A stretch of DNA of 64,000 nt from Combretum micranthum (taxonomy: Eukaryota > Streptophyta > Magnoliopsida > Myrtales > Combretaceae), in the NCBI GenBank assembly GCA_024138025.1, contig JAMXBD010001249.1, forward strand, positions 367,306 through 431,305. Reading direction: 5' to 3'. Positions within the stretch are counted from its first letter, which is position 1, and every line of letters starts with the position of its first letter. This document shows positions 48,964 to 60,468 of this stretch, one piece after another. Under the pieces are notes generated by a model that saw only the letters and a program-made list of their open reading frames with translations, was not told the origin of the DNA and did not search any database. A program made the translations under genes and the position numbers.

Positions 48964-50115
48964 AACATCAGGAGGGGTTGCTCTCTGATAGTAAAGTTTC
49001 TGGGGTTCTTTCCAGGTAACTTTATTGATTTGATCAATTTGTTCAAAAGTGAACTGTTAACTGATTCGTTATCAGTTTCATTTAAAACATTAATATTTTG
49101 ATTAGGGGTATCCTCAATGGTCAAGTTCATGAGTTTTGTATAAGAAGATGTTGCAGTATTAGGGGTTTTGTTGAAATCAATTTGTTCTTTTTTTTTTTTT
49201 TAATGCTTCTAAAAATTCTTTAGAAGGTTTTGGGAATTCAAAAGGTTTTATCAAAGGGGCCTTAATTTCCTTTTTCTCTAAAGCTTTTAAAAATTCTTAG
49301 AATTTTTTGGAATGTTTAAAGAAACATTTGGGAAAACTTTGGGTTTATCATTATCCAAAATAACTTCAATCCTGTCCAACTGTTTGCCCATAGTGTGCAA
49401 ATGTTGATTGGTAAAGTTATTTTGCTCAATGATTTTCTGATTCCATTTCTTCTTTATCAGAAGACTTGAAAGGTGCCAGAGTAATCTCCTTATTCTTATA
49501 AACTTGTTTTAATTGGGTGAGTGGTGGATGGTTGGACTCAATTGTTTGTCCATCACCAATCTGCCAAGTAAAACAATGGTTTATAACATTGATTTGTTTA
49601 GGGGCCAAATAATATTCCTGGAACCAATCAAAGAATAATATTTGGGTTTGATTATCAAACATGAATTTGTAATATTCATCTTTGATTTCATTTTTAAAAT
49701 CAGAAAAAGTATTAAAATACCATTTCCTGATTTTCTCATTTTTGGTTGAACCAAACTCTTTGTTTAGATATTTCTGTCAGGTGTGAAAGGTTTATCTAAA
49801 ATTGAGTTCATCCTCTTGGACCTCTGAGAAGGCTGGTTCTTCATAACAGTTTGTTGGTGAACTGATCTAGGTAAACCATTATCTCCAGTCACAATTCCTA
49901 TCAAAGACGGATTGCTTTGATTTGGAATTTCAAGAGTAGTTTCAACAGAAGGAGGATTATTTTGATTTGGGGGAGCTCTAACATTCATAGGAGGTACGAG
50001 GAGGAATAGTAATCACAGGGGAGGTCAAAAGATCTTCTTGAAGAAGAAGATGACATTGTCCTAATTTCCACATTATTTCTGGGTAGATCTAGAGATCTCC
50101 TAGAAAACTGAATGG
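48964..50115 (-). pseudogene. Linker between movement and coat regions of the caulimovirid
   Basis: Fragments in several frames include 'SSSSSRRSFDLP' (50,167-49,985), a Pro/Asn-rich part (49,988-49,764) and a conserved aromatic part at about 49,760-49,426 with 'KWYFNTFSDF' and 'LFFDWFQEYYL'. The aromatic segment recalls the 'WWnaFF...WF.sWW' text of the second ORF. 49,425-48,964 has short pieces only, with an oligo-A run (oligo-T on the plus strand near 49,190). Function unknown. Confidence 0.6.
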
Positions 50116-50735
50116 TTACTTTTCCTTCAGGATGTTGTATAACATTGGTTGGTTCAGTGTTATACACAATCTTTTTGGAAGAGGATTATCTACTTCCCAT
50201 TGCTGGGGTAGATTGATTTGGTTCCATTGAATCATTTTAGGGATAGAAACATTAGCTTTTGAAAGATCTGTCTGGATTAATAAGGTTTGACCTCTCCTGT
50301 CAACCTTAAAAGCCTTAGATCCAAAAGCTGTTTTCATAAGTTTGTAATATATCCTGTATATTACAGCCATTGGAAGTGATCCTTCCAACATTCGGTAGTT
50401 GTGAGTTTTAATCTGGAGGATTAAAGACTTCATGATTGTTTTATCCTTTAACCCTATGGTTACATTAGGATGACAATCGAATTGGACAGGGCCATTACTC
50501 AGGCTAGTTTCTACTGCAGCATGAATTGATCTTTCATACTCCAGTTCTCTAGAATCTCTGAGTATCATGAGGACGGAAGTATCCAGGCCTAATTTAGTAA
50601 GAGGTTTAGCTCCTACTTGAACCAGACCTATGTGGATATAATTCCAATCCTTGGAATAGATAGATTTAAGAATCTCCATAGAGGTGAGGCCATCAGAAAT
50701 AGGAACATCCTTTTCTTCTGTGGCTAGTCTTATAT
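50116..50735 (-). pseudogene. Caulimovirid 30K-type movement protein
   Basis: The 187-residue ORF from ATG 50,679 carries 'HIGLVQVGAKPLTKLGL', 'SVLMILRDSR', 'GPVQFDCHPNVTIGLKD' and 'AVIYRIYYKLM', the pattern of 30K-superfamily movement proteins in petuvirus-like polyproteins. These proteins widen plasmodesmata for cell-to-cell spread. The frame stays open upstream of the ATG for about 19 codons to the (TA)n boundary, so the true N-terminus is probably cut off. A frame break lies near 50,165, where the linker reading frame takes over. Confidence 0.85.
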
Positions 50736-50761
50736 ATATATATATATATATATATAAGACT
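50726..50761. repeat. (TA)13 microsatellite inside a perfect 36-bp palindrome
   Basis: AGTCT, then thirteen TA units (50,731-50,756), then AGACT. The whole block reads the same on both strands. It forms the junction between viral sequence and host repeat DNA. Confidence 0.9.
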
Positions 50762-53700
50762 TCTTAATAAACAACAAACAAAACTCATGACACATGCCAA
50801 AACAAGACATTAAAACAAACCAAAGGTAGCAAGATTTCGTCCTCTATTTACATCATAAAACACACACAAACCATTGTATTAAAAGCAATTCCAATAAGAT
50901 CCCAAACAAGCTAAGGATATAAGGCTCAAGTTAAGTGCAAAATTCATTTTACATTAAGTTTATATGTTAAACCTTAGCTTAAATCATGTTTCTATAACTT
51001 AGGTTCGTACCAAGCTTTGGGGGAAGGTTTAATATGTCAAAATCAGCCCAAACAAGGTAATCTCTAACCTTAACCCTTCATTTATGCACCATCATATATA
51101 TAAAATCTAGGAAACTATATGATATAAGGATTATGAGAAATTATAAGTGTTGATATGTCACGAGTAGTAGCTTGTTATCAAGTAAAAACACACAAAAATA
51201 ATGAAACTTACATATATAATACATATAGGATGGGAAAATTTTTGAAAAGCGAAACAAAAAAAGAAAGAAGACGATGAACAGTATCTACACCGGCCCAATG
51301 CCGGTTGTGTATTGTGTAACGTTGACAATGTACATAAGATAAGCCGGTGGCGTTCACAAATGGCGTACTCTGGACGAAGCTACGTAGAACTTTGTTTAGT
51401 GTAAAACTTACACAAACGGTGGCAGCGTAGAATTTCTACCTTGGCAGTGTATAATCCTACATAAGCGGCCTTCGAGGCCGACTTACCCTGGAACAATAAC
51501 ATGTAAAATTTACACGTATGCTGGCAAACCGAGTTCAACGCCAGTGGCGTTGGAGCCGACGTATATGCAAATTTCTCACGAAATCTGTTTTCGTCTAGAT
51601 TTCATATACATATATATATAATAACAATAATAAAAATAATATATATTAATTAAATAAAAATAAATATTAATATGGTTAGATAATCAATTGAGTGATAAAC
51701 TTCAGTAAATATTACAAACAGGAAATACTTTTGTATATTAAAAAAAAGATTAATTATACGATAAAAATATTATATGGGTAAATATACAAGAATGAATATG
51801 TAATAGGAATTAAAGTGATTTCCTTAAACAACAGATAATAACTTGAAATAAGATCAAGAGAAACATAATGAAAATAAAAATTAGAAGGTAAAATTAGTTA
51901 CCATAAAGTGATCAAACTAACAAACGATATAAAAATATAATGAAAAAATAAAATACTAAACTATTAAACTCCAACTATATAGTTATGCGATACAATAAAA
52001 TTTAAGTTTAATAAATACTTAATATATATTCAAGCTCTAGAAAACTATGAATATGATAGAGAAATAATTAAGGAAACTAAATACTAAAAGTAACTATATA
52101 GAAATTTCAAAACTGATAAGATTGACAAACGAATAAATAATAAGAATTCACTATCAATACATGCACTAACTAAAGAAACTTAAATAAATTTAGAATAAAG
52201 AAACACCTAAATAAAATATAGATGTTAGCTACGATCAAGACAAGCGGAATGAAAATAAATAATAAGTAGTAGAAACCAACTATCTTGGGGATAGACTTAC
52301 TAAAGGACTACATAAATAATAAAAACTTAACAATAAAATTATTAAGCAAAATAGGACTTAAAATATTTTATAAGTTAAATTTAGATAAGAAATGAGAAAG
52401 TAGGACTAAAAATAATACAACCAATCTTAGGACTTATTACAAAACTATAAATACTATAATGAACACTGGTTATTTTATTTCATAGGGAGATATTGAGCTC
52501 ACATTCTCAAAACCCCGAGTACTTTTCAAGGACATCTCAAGTAAACAAGAAAGCTCAGGTAAGGGATTTTAATGATCTGCTATTTGCTTATATTTGTTAC
52601 TACTTGTTGTTATGATTAGTTGTATTGCTGTCTAATGAATGACTGATTGTTGTGAATGCTATCATTTGCATGATCGCTTAAATAAATGAATAAGTTTAAT
52701 CACTCGACTAAACAAATCGGATATACTCATTGCATGAAACCTCTTGTAGGTAATGTCCGTATTTGCATTAAATGTATTTTTGAAATATATTTTCAAAGAC
52801 CATGACTTAGAGAAACTTAGGTCATTTATCTTTTAAACATGTTTTACTAAAAGAGTTTATGAAATAAATATGGGACATTTTCGAGTACTGTTTTAACAGT
52901 AGATATTGCCTGATTGGGGGTCTATTTGTCAAGTGGCGTGGATATTGCCTATTGGAGGTCCACTTGCTAAAGGGCAGTAGATGTGGCCTGATTGGGGGGG
53001 TTCTACTTGCCTGTTTCAGTATTGAAGGATGATGGTTAGATTTAAATACATTAATCAATATTAACTAGCATAAATCATGTGAACACATTGGAGAACATTG
53101 CCTTTTTACCGATGACATATAATAATTGGTTAAGTCTGGATGGATGCAGCCACTAGGTAATCTCGTTAAAAATAAAACAAGGTGTCTCATGTAAAATAAA
53201 TATGGGAGACAACTGATATGTAGATAACGTAAATCCATATCATTTATGACTCTGGACTCCCATAGATGTTTGCTTGCATTCATATTGCATTCACATTGCG
53301 TATAGATAGATTTGCATAAATATTTAATTATTGCTTGATAACTTGCGTGACGGTAGCAGTAGGGAATGAATTCACTGAACCCATAGTTCTCTCACCCCCA
53401 ATAGTTTTTGTGCATGAACAACGATAGCTAGGATTGGACTAAGAATGTGTGAAGAGTGCTTCTCTATTAGTATTTCACGAAGTTAAAGGTAGGTTAGTGT
53501 GAACTGAGAATATAATTCTAAATAATTTGCACAAATAGCTGAAACTTTACAATTTGTAAGATTGAAATCCGCTTTTCACTATTGGTAGGGGATATCGATT
53601 CTCTACGATCTTGGTAGAATGTAGAAAATCGAATTTCCATAGTTGAAATTTCATAATACTATTGCATGTATATGTTTCACTTGAAAAAGAGATTAATAAT

Positions 53701-53808
53701 TAAGTAGAGTCTTGAACTCTGATTTACAAGACGGTTCTCATATTACGAGTACACACATGGTATGATGACTTTAGGATAATTCTACTAGACTCTTTTTGAG
53801 GCGTGACA
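50762..53808. mobile_element. Mosaic of LTR-like remnants, right neighbour of the viral insertion
   Basis: 51,285-51,590 contains GCCGG-type repeats in minus orientation. 52,490-53,808 looks like the 3' part of a plus-oriented LTR-like unit: it ends GAGGCGTGACA (53,798-53,808), the same terminus as at 4,729. It contains 'tattgcctgattgggggt'-type short repeats at 52,900-53,000. The middle is very AT-rich. There is no protein-coding text. Orientation change implies at least two insertions or a rearrangement. Confidence 0.4.
51285..51590 (-). repeat. Degenerate GCCGG-type repeats, inverted relative of 41,700-42,005
   Basis: Read on the minus strand it gives 'aacgccactggcgttgaac', 'tttgccagcatacgtg', 'aagtcggcctcgaaggccgc' and similar words about 20-45 bases apart. 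The cluster matches in style, not base for base, the one at 41.7 kb. Confidence 0.5.
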
Positions 53809-55736
53809 ATTATCCCATTTGATTTTAAATTTTTTATTTCAAATAATAGAGTAATGTTCTCAATTAAAAAATAAATAAAATTCACATATATTTTTTTTCA
53901 ATAACGGATACTCATAGAGTTGCAAACAAGCCAAACTCTTAATGATTATATGATGTGTAGGCTTAGGTCTGAGCCATTAAGGATTTTTGCGGGCTCCGGA
54001 TTGTTTAAAGTATATAATTATATTTATAATATTAAAATAATCATATATGATATTATATTAATATGATATATATGTTGCAAATGACATTGCAACATAATGA
54101 CATCTTCTTGATCTTTGAAGTGGGAGATTTCAGGTTCAAATTCCAACTTCCTATTGTAATTATAAAAAAAGAAACTTATTAAAAAATTATTATATATATA
54201 TATATATATCGAACAAGCTTTTAACGAACATGTTTACGAGCCTAGCTCGAGAGCTCTTAACAAGTCTGTTTGCGAGTAGGCTGGCGGACTTGAAGACAAG
54301 CTCAGACCCAACTCATTTAACTAAATGAATCGAGTTGAGCTGAGCCTAAAACGAGCTAAACTCAAATATCTCGCGAGTAGCTCTGTCGTTTGTAACCCTA
54401 GATGCTAACATGTTATCCTTGAGCACTTTTGCATGTAGACTCTGTTTGGATGGTCTGTTTCTTATTTTTATCTATATCTATATCAAAACGATGTGTATAA
54501 ATATATCTGATTTTATTTATATTTTATCTATATTTGATTTATTTGATCTTTTCAAGAGAACTGCTAATTTTTTCTATACGTATCCATTTTTTTATAAATA
54601 ATTTGTTGAAAAAAGTTTTAAAAAATGTATCTATATCTGTTGAAAGAGGCTAGCTAAACATCCCTCTAATTCTGATTTTTTATCATGTCACATTCTCCAA
54701 AGTGGGGATAAAGGGAGAAAAATGTTGAAGAAAAGAAAAGGTATGAATCTTATTGGCTGAATGGTTGGTATGTGAGTTGATAAGTGTAGTACTGAGAGTA
54801 GGAAATTTTATCCATCCGAAGCAAAGATACATACATGTACAATATAGACAGGTATATTCGCACAAGGCAAAAGATCCATAAGACCCCATGTCTAACGGCG
54901 ACACGTAGACACGTACACGTTTGTGAGAACTCGAAAGCTAAAGCAACCTCCTAAGCTCCACTCTCGTCTCGGAGTCCAACAATGGTTTTTATTTATAAAT
55001 AGAGGATCTGTTAACCGGTGTGGTGTTTAGTTTAATAAATAGATGGTTTTTTTTTTTTTGTTTTTTTTTTCCCAACAGCCGTTTCCGCTATAAAAAGCAG
55101 CGATAAATATATTTAGACGGTTTCGGGAAATAGAAAGAAATCTCTTTTAAGGACACTTATTATTATAAATACCATCTAAGTTCGTTTATACTAAAGAAGA
55201 ATTTATATAGACATATTCTTTGAAAATTGTATAATTTTTTTTCATTACAACAATTTCAGAAATCCTGGCTATTGTGCAACCGAATTTATCTTGAAATTAA
55301 AAAAAAAAAAATGAAAAATTTCTATGATGTATCATCAATCATTATCCAATAGTTATAATATGGCTATACAAAACTTAAATGATTAATTTTGAGAATTTCC
55401 ATCATGGAGATGATTTTAAAGAGTATTAATAACTCTTTCCCCAATTTTTATGCTACAATGTATCTAATGGTTGTTTAGATTAGACCTTGACATGCTTAAG
55501 TTCGATCCATGATTCGATACCAGCAAGCATGACTCATTGGTATGACTTAGCCATATAGGTAGCTAGGTTAAGCCACCAACTTGTGTGACCCGTCGGGTTG
55601 GGCTAAGTTTGCCTAAAAAATTAAAAATAAAAAGATAAAAAGGATAAGAAAAAAGGAAAAAAAAGGAAAATAATATATATAGGAAAAGAATGTTTATACT
55701 ATTTTGCCATGTGAATTGTAAAAAACTTATTAATAC
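53809..55736. other. AT-rich spacer with microsatellites
   Basis: A (TA)n run lies near 54,190-54,209 and T-rich runs near 55,050-55,070. 54,210-54,380 has 'cgagct..gct.gag' words typical of old retroelement debris. No gene, RNA or clear terminus is seen. Confidence 0.4.
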
Positions 55737-58700
55737 CGTAACACCCAAAAGGTACCATAAAATAACAGTCCACTGCATGCTAAACAAGACTTAGGAATCA
55801 CTACACAATTATTCAAAAGTCTTGTATTAGATGCAAGATGTTTCTTATGACAATAGAATACATATGCAATTGGAGATAGATAGTTTAATTTAATAAAATA
55901 AGCATAAAAATATAAACCATATATCACAAGATTTTACAAAATACCAATGGACATTCCCCGCAAAATAATAATCAGTCCAAGTATTAGTTTTTAATAACAA
56001 CCAATGTTTAAGGTTTCCTATGGAAGTCTATACAAAGCTGATAAACTTCTAAGGGAAACCCCTAACTTCGCACTACTGATTTGGCCAAGTCAGGGACGCA
56101 ACCATATATTGGGAACTGCATAAAAAAAGAAGCTATAGGGGTATAAGCTATGCTAGCTTAGTGAGTAAATACTTCTAGAATACACATATCCACAATTACA
56201 TACATACACACAAGTTGATTTCATCCATATGAAATGCAACAACCACATGGGCAAATAAGACATATGATCAATTGGAAATCATATGTTAAATGGATTTATG
56301 CCTCCATTCTGGTTATCAAATTAACGAATACGGTAATACTTCGAATTACTGTTTGGTTTAATGGCTCAGGACAACCATCAACGTACCATTTTATGGATCA
56401 CGGAGAACAATCAACTAACTTTTTATGGCTCATGGGCAACCAAACAATTGTACCGTTTTATGGATCACGGAGAACCAATCAACTATACCGTTTTATGGCT
56501 CACGGGCATCCCAACAACTATATTGTTTCATGGATCACGGAGAACCAACCATGATTAAATGCACCATCCCAATCGTGAAGTGATTATGTCCGTATTACTT
56601 GTTAGTCCGAATAATCATTAATTCAATTTCATAGGTAACCAATCAATTAGCAGACACTCATAATCATGGCATATAAACATACATCGATTTATCACTCGGT
56701 TTCGATATTCTTAGCACATTTTTCTCAACACATCAAGATAGCATACATAATCTTATATTTACCCATCATGCATTTTCAAGTTTTATATTTGCCTATCATT
56801 CTAGTGCAACTATAATTTACAAGCACAATACCGAATAGTAAATAGGAAGTACGACTCACTCGCCATGGACACCGGTCTCTAGTCGTAGTAATCCAAAAGC
56901 AAGAATTGTTCTGATTCAAAGCCACCTAAACAAAAGAAATACCCAAATGAGTATTTCAAATCATAACTAATCCCAACTTATTAAACAAAACTCTTAAGTT
57001 CGTAATTTTCGTGGTAGATGGAAATTCCAACTTAAAACGGCTATAATTTCGTCTTTTAACTTGGAATCTCGCAAATAAGCTATCGATTTCTATCTACTTC
57101 GAAAGATCTATCTATTTATGATGTTATTCCTAAGTTTTGAAAAATTTTAGGTCTTGGAAAGCTCGGATCAGATCTGATTAGTAGATAAAAATCGCATTTC
57201 TGAAATTGTTTTGTGAAATTTGCATTGTTTCTACCAAGTATATTATATGTGCATGCAATATCAACAAGTTATTATCATGAATGACGTGATATGAGCTATC
57301 TATATGTATACTCTTGATGATATTTCATTAAAAATAACTTTTAGAAACTCTCATTTTTACAAAAATTTCAAGAACACTTGATTGAGAAAAACTAGCTTTA
57401 TTTCTTTGAAAATCATCCTTAGTTTTACTAAGATAAAGTCTTGATGACCTATATGTCTAATACCTTCATTATCTTATTAGAATTCTTCATTTAGGAGTTG
57501 GAAAATAGATGTTTAAATAGGGGTTTTGCCTAATTACGAATTTTACAAAATTTTAAGGAATGAAAATATTGTTTGATCTATATTTTGAGACCTTTCCTTT
57601 GTTTTAGGATTATACTTTGAAAAAATCTATTTATTCTTGTCAAAATCAAGTCTTTACTATCTATATTCTCTAAGGCTTCTATTTTTCTATTAAAATCCTC
57701 ATTTTGGCATTTGAAAATAAGTATTTAAGTGGGGATCATTTCTAGATCCGAATTTTGCCAAATTATTTTAAGGTTATTTCTTGGGTAAAACTCATTTAAT
57801 CTTTCTAAAATTATGCCCTAACCAAACCTACTCCTAAGGCTTATATTTTTTTAATAAAACTCTTGTTTTAGGTTAGAAAATAAGTGTTTATTTAGCATCT
57901 CACCCTAGTTACGAATTTTAAGTTATTGTTGGGTTGAAACAAGTTCTAACTTAACTTTTGTAAACTTTTCTTATTTTGAAAATTTCTCTTAGTAAAACTA
58001 AACTCAACTCATCAAAATCATTCTTTTATGATACCTATTTACTAAGCCCTTCATTTTAAATGTAAAATCTTCATTTTGGAATTAGAAAATAGGTTTTCTA
58101 AATAGGTGACTTTTTTCATCCGAATTTCCAAAAATCATTTTTGTTAAAACTAAAGTAGATCTTGAACTTTTAGGATATCCTCATTATTATTACTACTACG
58201 AGTCTTTATTCACATAAAACAAAGTATTAATGGCATTTATGTACTCAAAACACATAGATCTATTATATCATGCAAGTCATGAATGCAAATGCAATATGAG
58301 CATTATGTAGATGAGGATAATAAAAGAATATATGCACAAAATATCTATAAGAGCAACATATAACAATAATATAGCAAAATAATAGTAAAACAACTTAAAT
58401 AACAAGATCGACAATATTGTGAGGCAAGAATATCATGCTTAAGTGTTTCTATATCCTTAGCATAAAGCTCATGGGGATTTTAGTGGAACCACACATGTAT
58501 GATCTAGTCATTACATGTTTTATTGTGGTGAGGTCAAGATCTATTACCTATTTAGTGTATGGAGTAAAAAAACTTGAAGAAAAAGAAATGTGTGTGTGTG
58601 TAGGGAAGGGGAGCTCACGGCAAAGAGAGGGGAAGAGGGAGAGAAAAACTTTTTCTGAAGTTTGATTTTTGTGTAAAAAGAGAGAAAGTGAAAGTACAAA

Positions 58701-59300
58701 GGTGTTTATATAGGAAAAGAAATTAGGCTTTGTGTGATTAATAAAATGGAGAAAAATCAAACAAATGAGAGAGGAAAAGGGGGGAAGGGCATCAGTTTTG
58801 GAAGGGTAGGAGAGAGATAGTGTGATTATTTTGTGTAATAAAATTCAAATTTAATAAGTAATTTAAGTAATAAAATGTATTGAAAAAGTAAATTTGTAAG
58901 AAATATGATGCAAGATTGTAAGAATAGGTTGTACGGATGTAAGAATAGGGTATGGGTGGTTGTACTTGTGAATAGTGTGATTAGAAATAAAAAAGTAGAT
59001 TAGACAATTAAATTACCAGTAGTAATGAAAATACGATAAAAAGGCTATAACTGTAATTTTTATAAACCGAAAAATTCTTATAATTCTATTTTTAAATTCC
59101 TTATTAAATTTCGGTTCTAAAGAGTCCTATATAATATTTTTCTATTTTTGAGTCCTAGGACTGGTTTTTAAGAACAGATTCCAATCGGGTTCGAAACAAA
59201 TGAATTTCTCTGAAATATGTTATTTTTATGTTTTTATATATTATTTAGGCCTATAATCTAAAGCTAACTCATTTTTATTATGTTAGGGTACCTAGGTCCA
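55737..59300 (-). mobile_element. Long LTR-like unit in minus orientation
   Basis: The left edge 'cgtaacacccaaaaggtacc' is a decayed version of the inverted terminus TGTCACGCCCCGAAGGGTACC of the 561-4,729 unit. The right edge near 'ttagggtacc' (59,283) is a partial match to the other terminus. In between are, on the minus strand, a TATATAAA box (58,712-58,705) with a C/T-rich leader and the minisatellite at 56,348-56,550. 58,980-59,340 resembles 900-1,140 inverted ('cgaacccgat.ggaa', 'atagaaaaatat'). No ORF. Probably a decayed solo LTR of the same family. Confidence 0.5.
56348..56550 (-). repeat. ~36-bp minisatellite, two alternating variants
   Basis: Variant A contains 'ttttatggatcacggagaac' and variant B 'ttttatggctcacgggca'. 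They alternate B-A-B-A-B-A, with spacings of about 33-37 bases. The equivalent position in the plus-oriented unit (about 3,290-3,430) has its own 'gtggc(g/t)agtaggagc' repeats, so this part of the LTR-like family expands repeatedly. Confidence 0.75.
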
Positions 59301-60068
59301 AATAAACCCTATAGTATTCTTTTAAGGGTTCGGTCGAAACCAAGTTTAGGTTGTTAAGAAAACAAGGGCTTATAAATACTCACAATATTGAATAAATATA
59401 CTAGAAAAGTTGTTTGATTGTATATTTGTAGATTTCTAATTAAAGAGATTTCTTATTTCTTAACAATGTGAGGCTTCTTTTGTCTTTAAGGGAGTTATTT
59501 GTGTGCTTAGTGTTTTGTAGTCTTGTATTGTCAATTTCACAACCAAAAGTAGATGTGCTTATGTATAAATAAATGCATACATTGAACAACTTTCAATAAA
59601 TGAGCTGAAAACTATTATTCTTAACCCTAATTATATATTAAGTTAAAATTTTGTCTTAATTTTAAAATTGTTTTTTAACTTTGTCTTCATTTTATTTTAT
59701 TTTATTTACAATTTTTTTGCCATTCAAAGTATTTTTAAAATTAAAAAAGTAAAAGAAAATTGGTTAATTTAATGGGCTGTGAATCAGCTCGTGAACCAAC
59801 GTGAGGCATGGGCCGGCTCAGCTCATCCAGGACCAGGATAAGTTTCAAGTCAAACCTCATTGTACGTGTAACTTAGTAGTCTGGGCTAGTTTGACTCTAT
59901 GTTGAGGTCTAACTTGGATAACCTTCTTGAATGGTGGTCTCGATAATGCCTATATGGAATGATTAGAGCAATTCATTCTGTGAGGAAATGCTGGGGAAGT
60001 TTACAAGTTAATAAATTCAAGATATGAACTTAAACAAGACATAACAAATCTAGCTATGTGATCTTTAC
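59301..60068. repeat. Dispersed repeat, copy B, plus spacer
   Basis: 59,430-59,770 matches copy A at 10,350-10,700: 'ttcttaacaatgtg', 'ataaataaatgcatacatt' and 'tatttttaaaattaaaaaa' occur in the same order. The following 'gggccggctcagctcatcc' stretch (59,808) also parallels 'gagccggaggctttgac' after copy A. The rest has no feature. Confidence 0.5.
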
Positions 60069-60078
60069 AAATAGTTTT

Positions 60079-60458
60079 GGGTAAATTAAATGAAAAATAT
60101 CAACATTTGGGGTAAGTTCATTTAAGGTATCAACGTTTCAAAATGGTTTAAAAGGAAAATCAATGTTCAGGGATAAATTTATTTAAGGTATTAACATTTT
60201 GCAAAGTGAGTCAAATAAGTTATTAATAATTAACTATTAATGAAAATTTTAGAAACTTAGTTAAAAACTAATCGAAACGTTGATACCTTAAATAAACATT
60301 GTAAAACATTGATACCTCCTTTGACTTACTTCATGAAACAATGATACCTCTTTTGAATCACTTAAAATATTGATACATTAAATAAACTTACCCCTAAACG
60401 TTGATACCTTAAATGAACTTTATCCCTAAATGTTGACACCTTCAGGTGTAATTTACCC
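60079..60458. mobile_element. Fold-back MITE, Mutator-like (380 bp)
   Basis: The ends are GGGTAAATTA and TAATTTACCC, perfectly inverted. Perfect 10-bp flanking duplications AAATAGTTTT lie at 60,069-60,078 and 60,459-60,468. Much of each half pairs with the other: 'aaggtatcaacgttt' on one side, 'aaacgttgatacctt' on the other. There is no transposase. Long duplications of 9-11 bp and fold-back structure fit Mutator-type MITEs. Confidence 0.9.
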
Positions 60459-60468
60459 AAATAGTTTT

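Larger units (their letters stand above)
43431..50735 (-). mobile_element. Nearly full-length endogenous caulimovirid (petuvirus/florendovirus type), inactive
   Basis: Reading on the minus strand from 50,735 there are, in order, movement protein, linker, coat-protein-like region with CCHC knuckle, aspartic protease, reverse transcriptase, RNase H, a second ORF, then a TATA-type promoter with a C/T-rich leader. This is the order of single-polyprotein plant pararetroviruses such as petuviruses and florendoviruses, and the 7.3 kb length is close to a whole genome of that group. There are no LTRs and no integrase, which argues against a retrotransposon. The copy is linearised between leader and movement-protein start. 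At least nine frame breaks and one RNase H stop make it non-functional. Exact genus is inferred and needs a tree. Confidence 0.85.
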
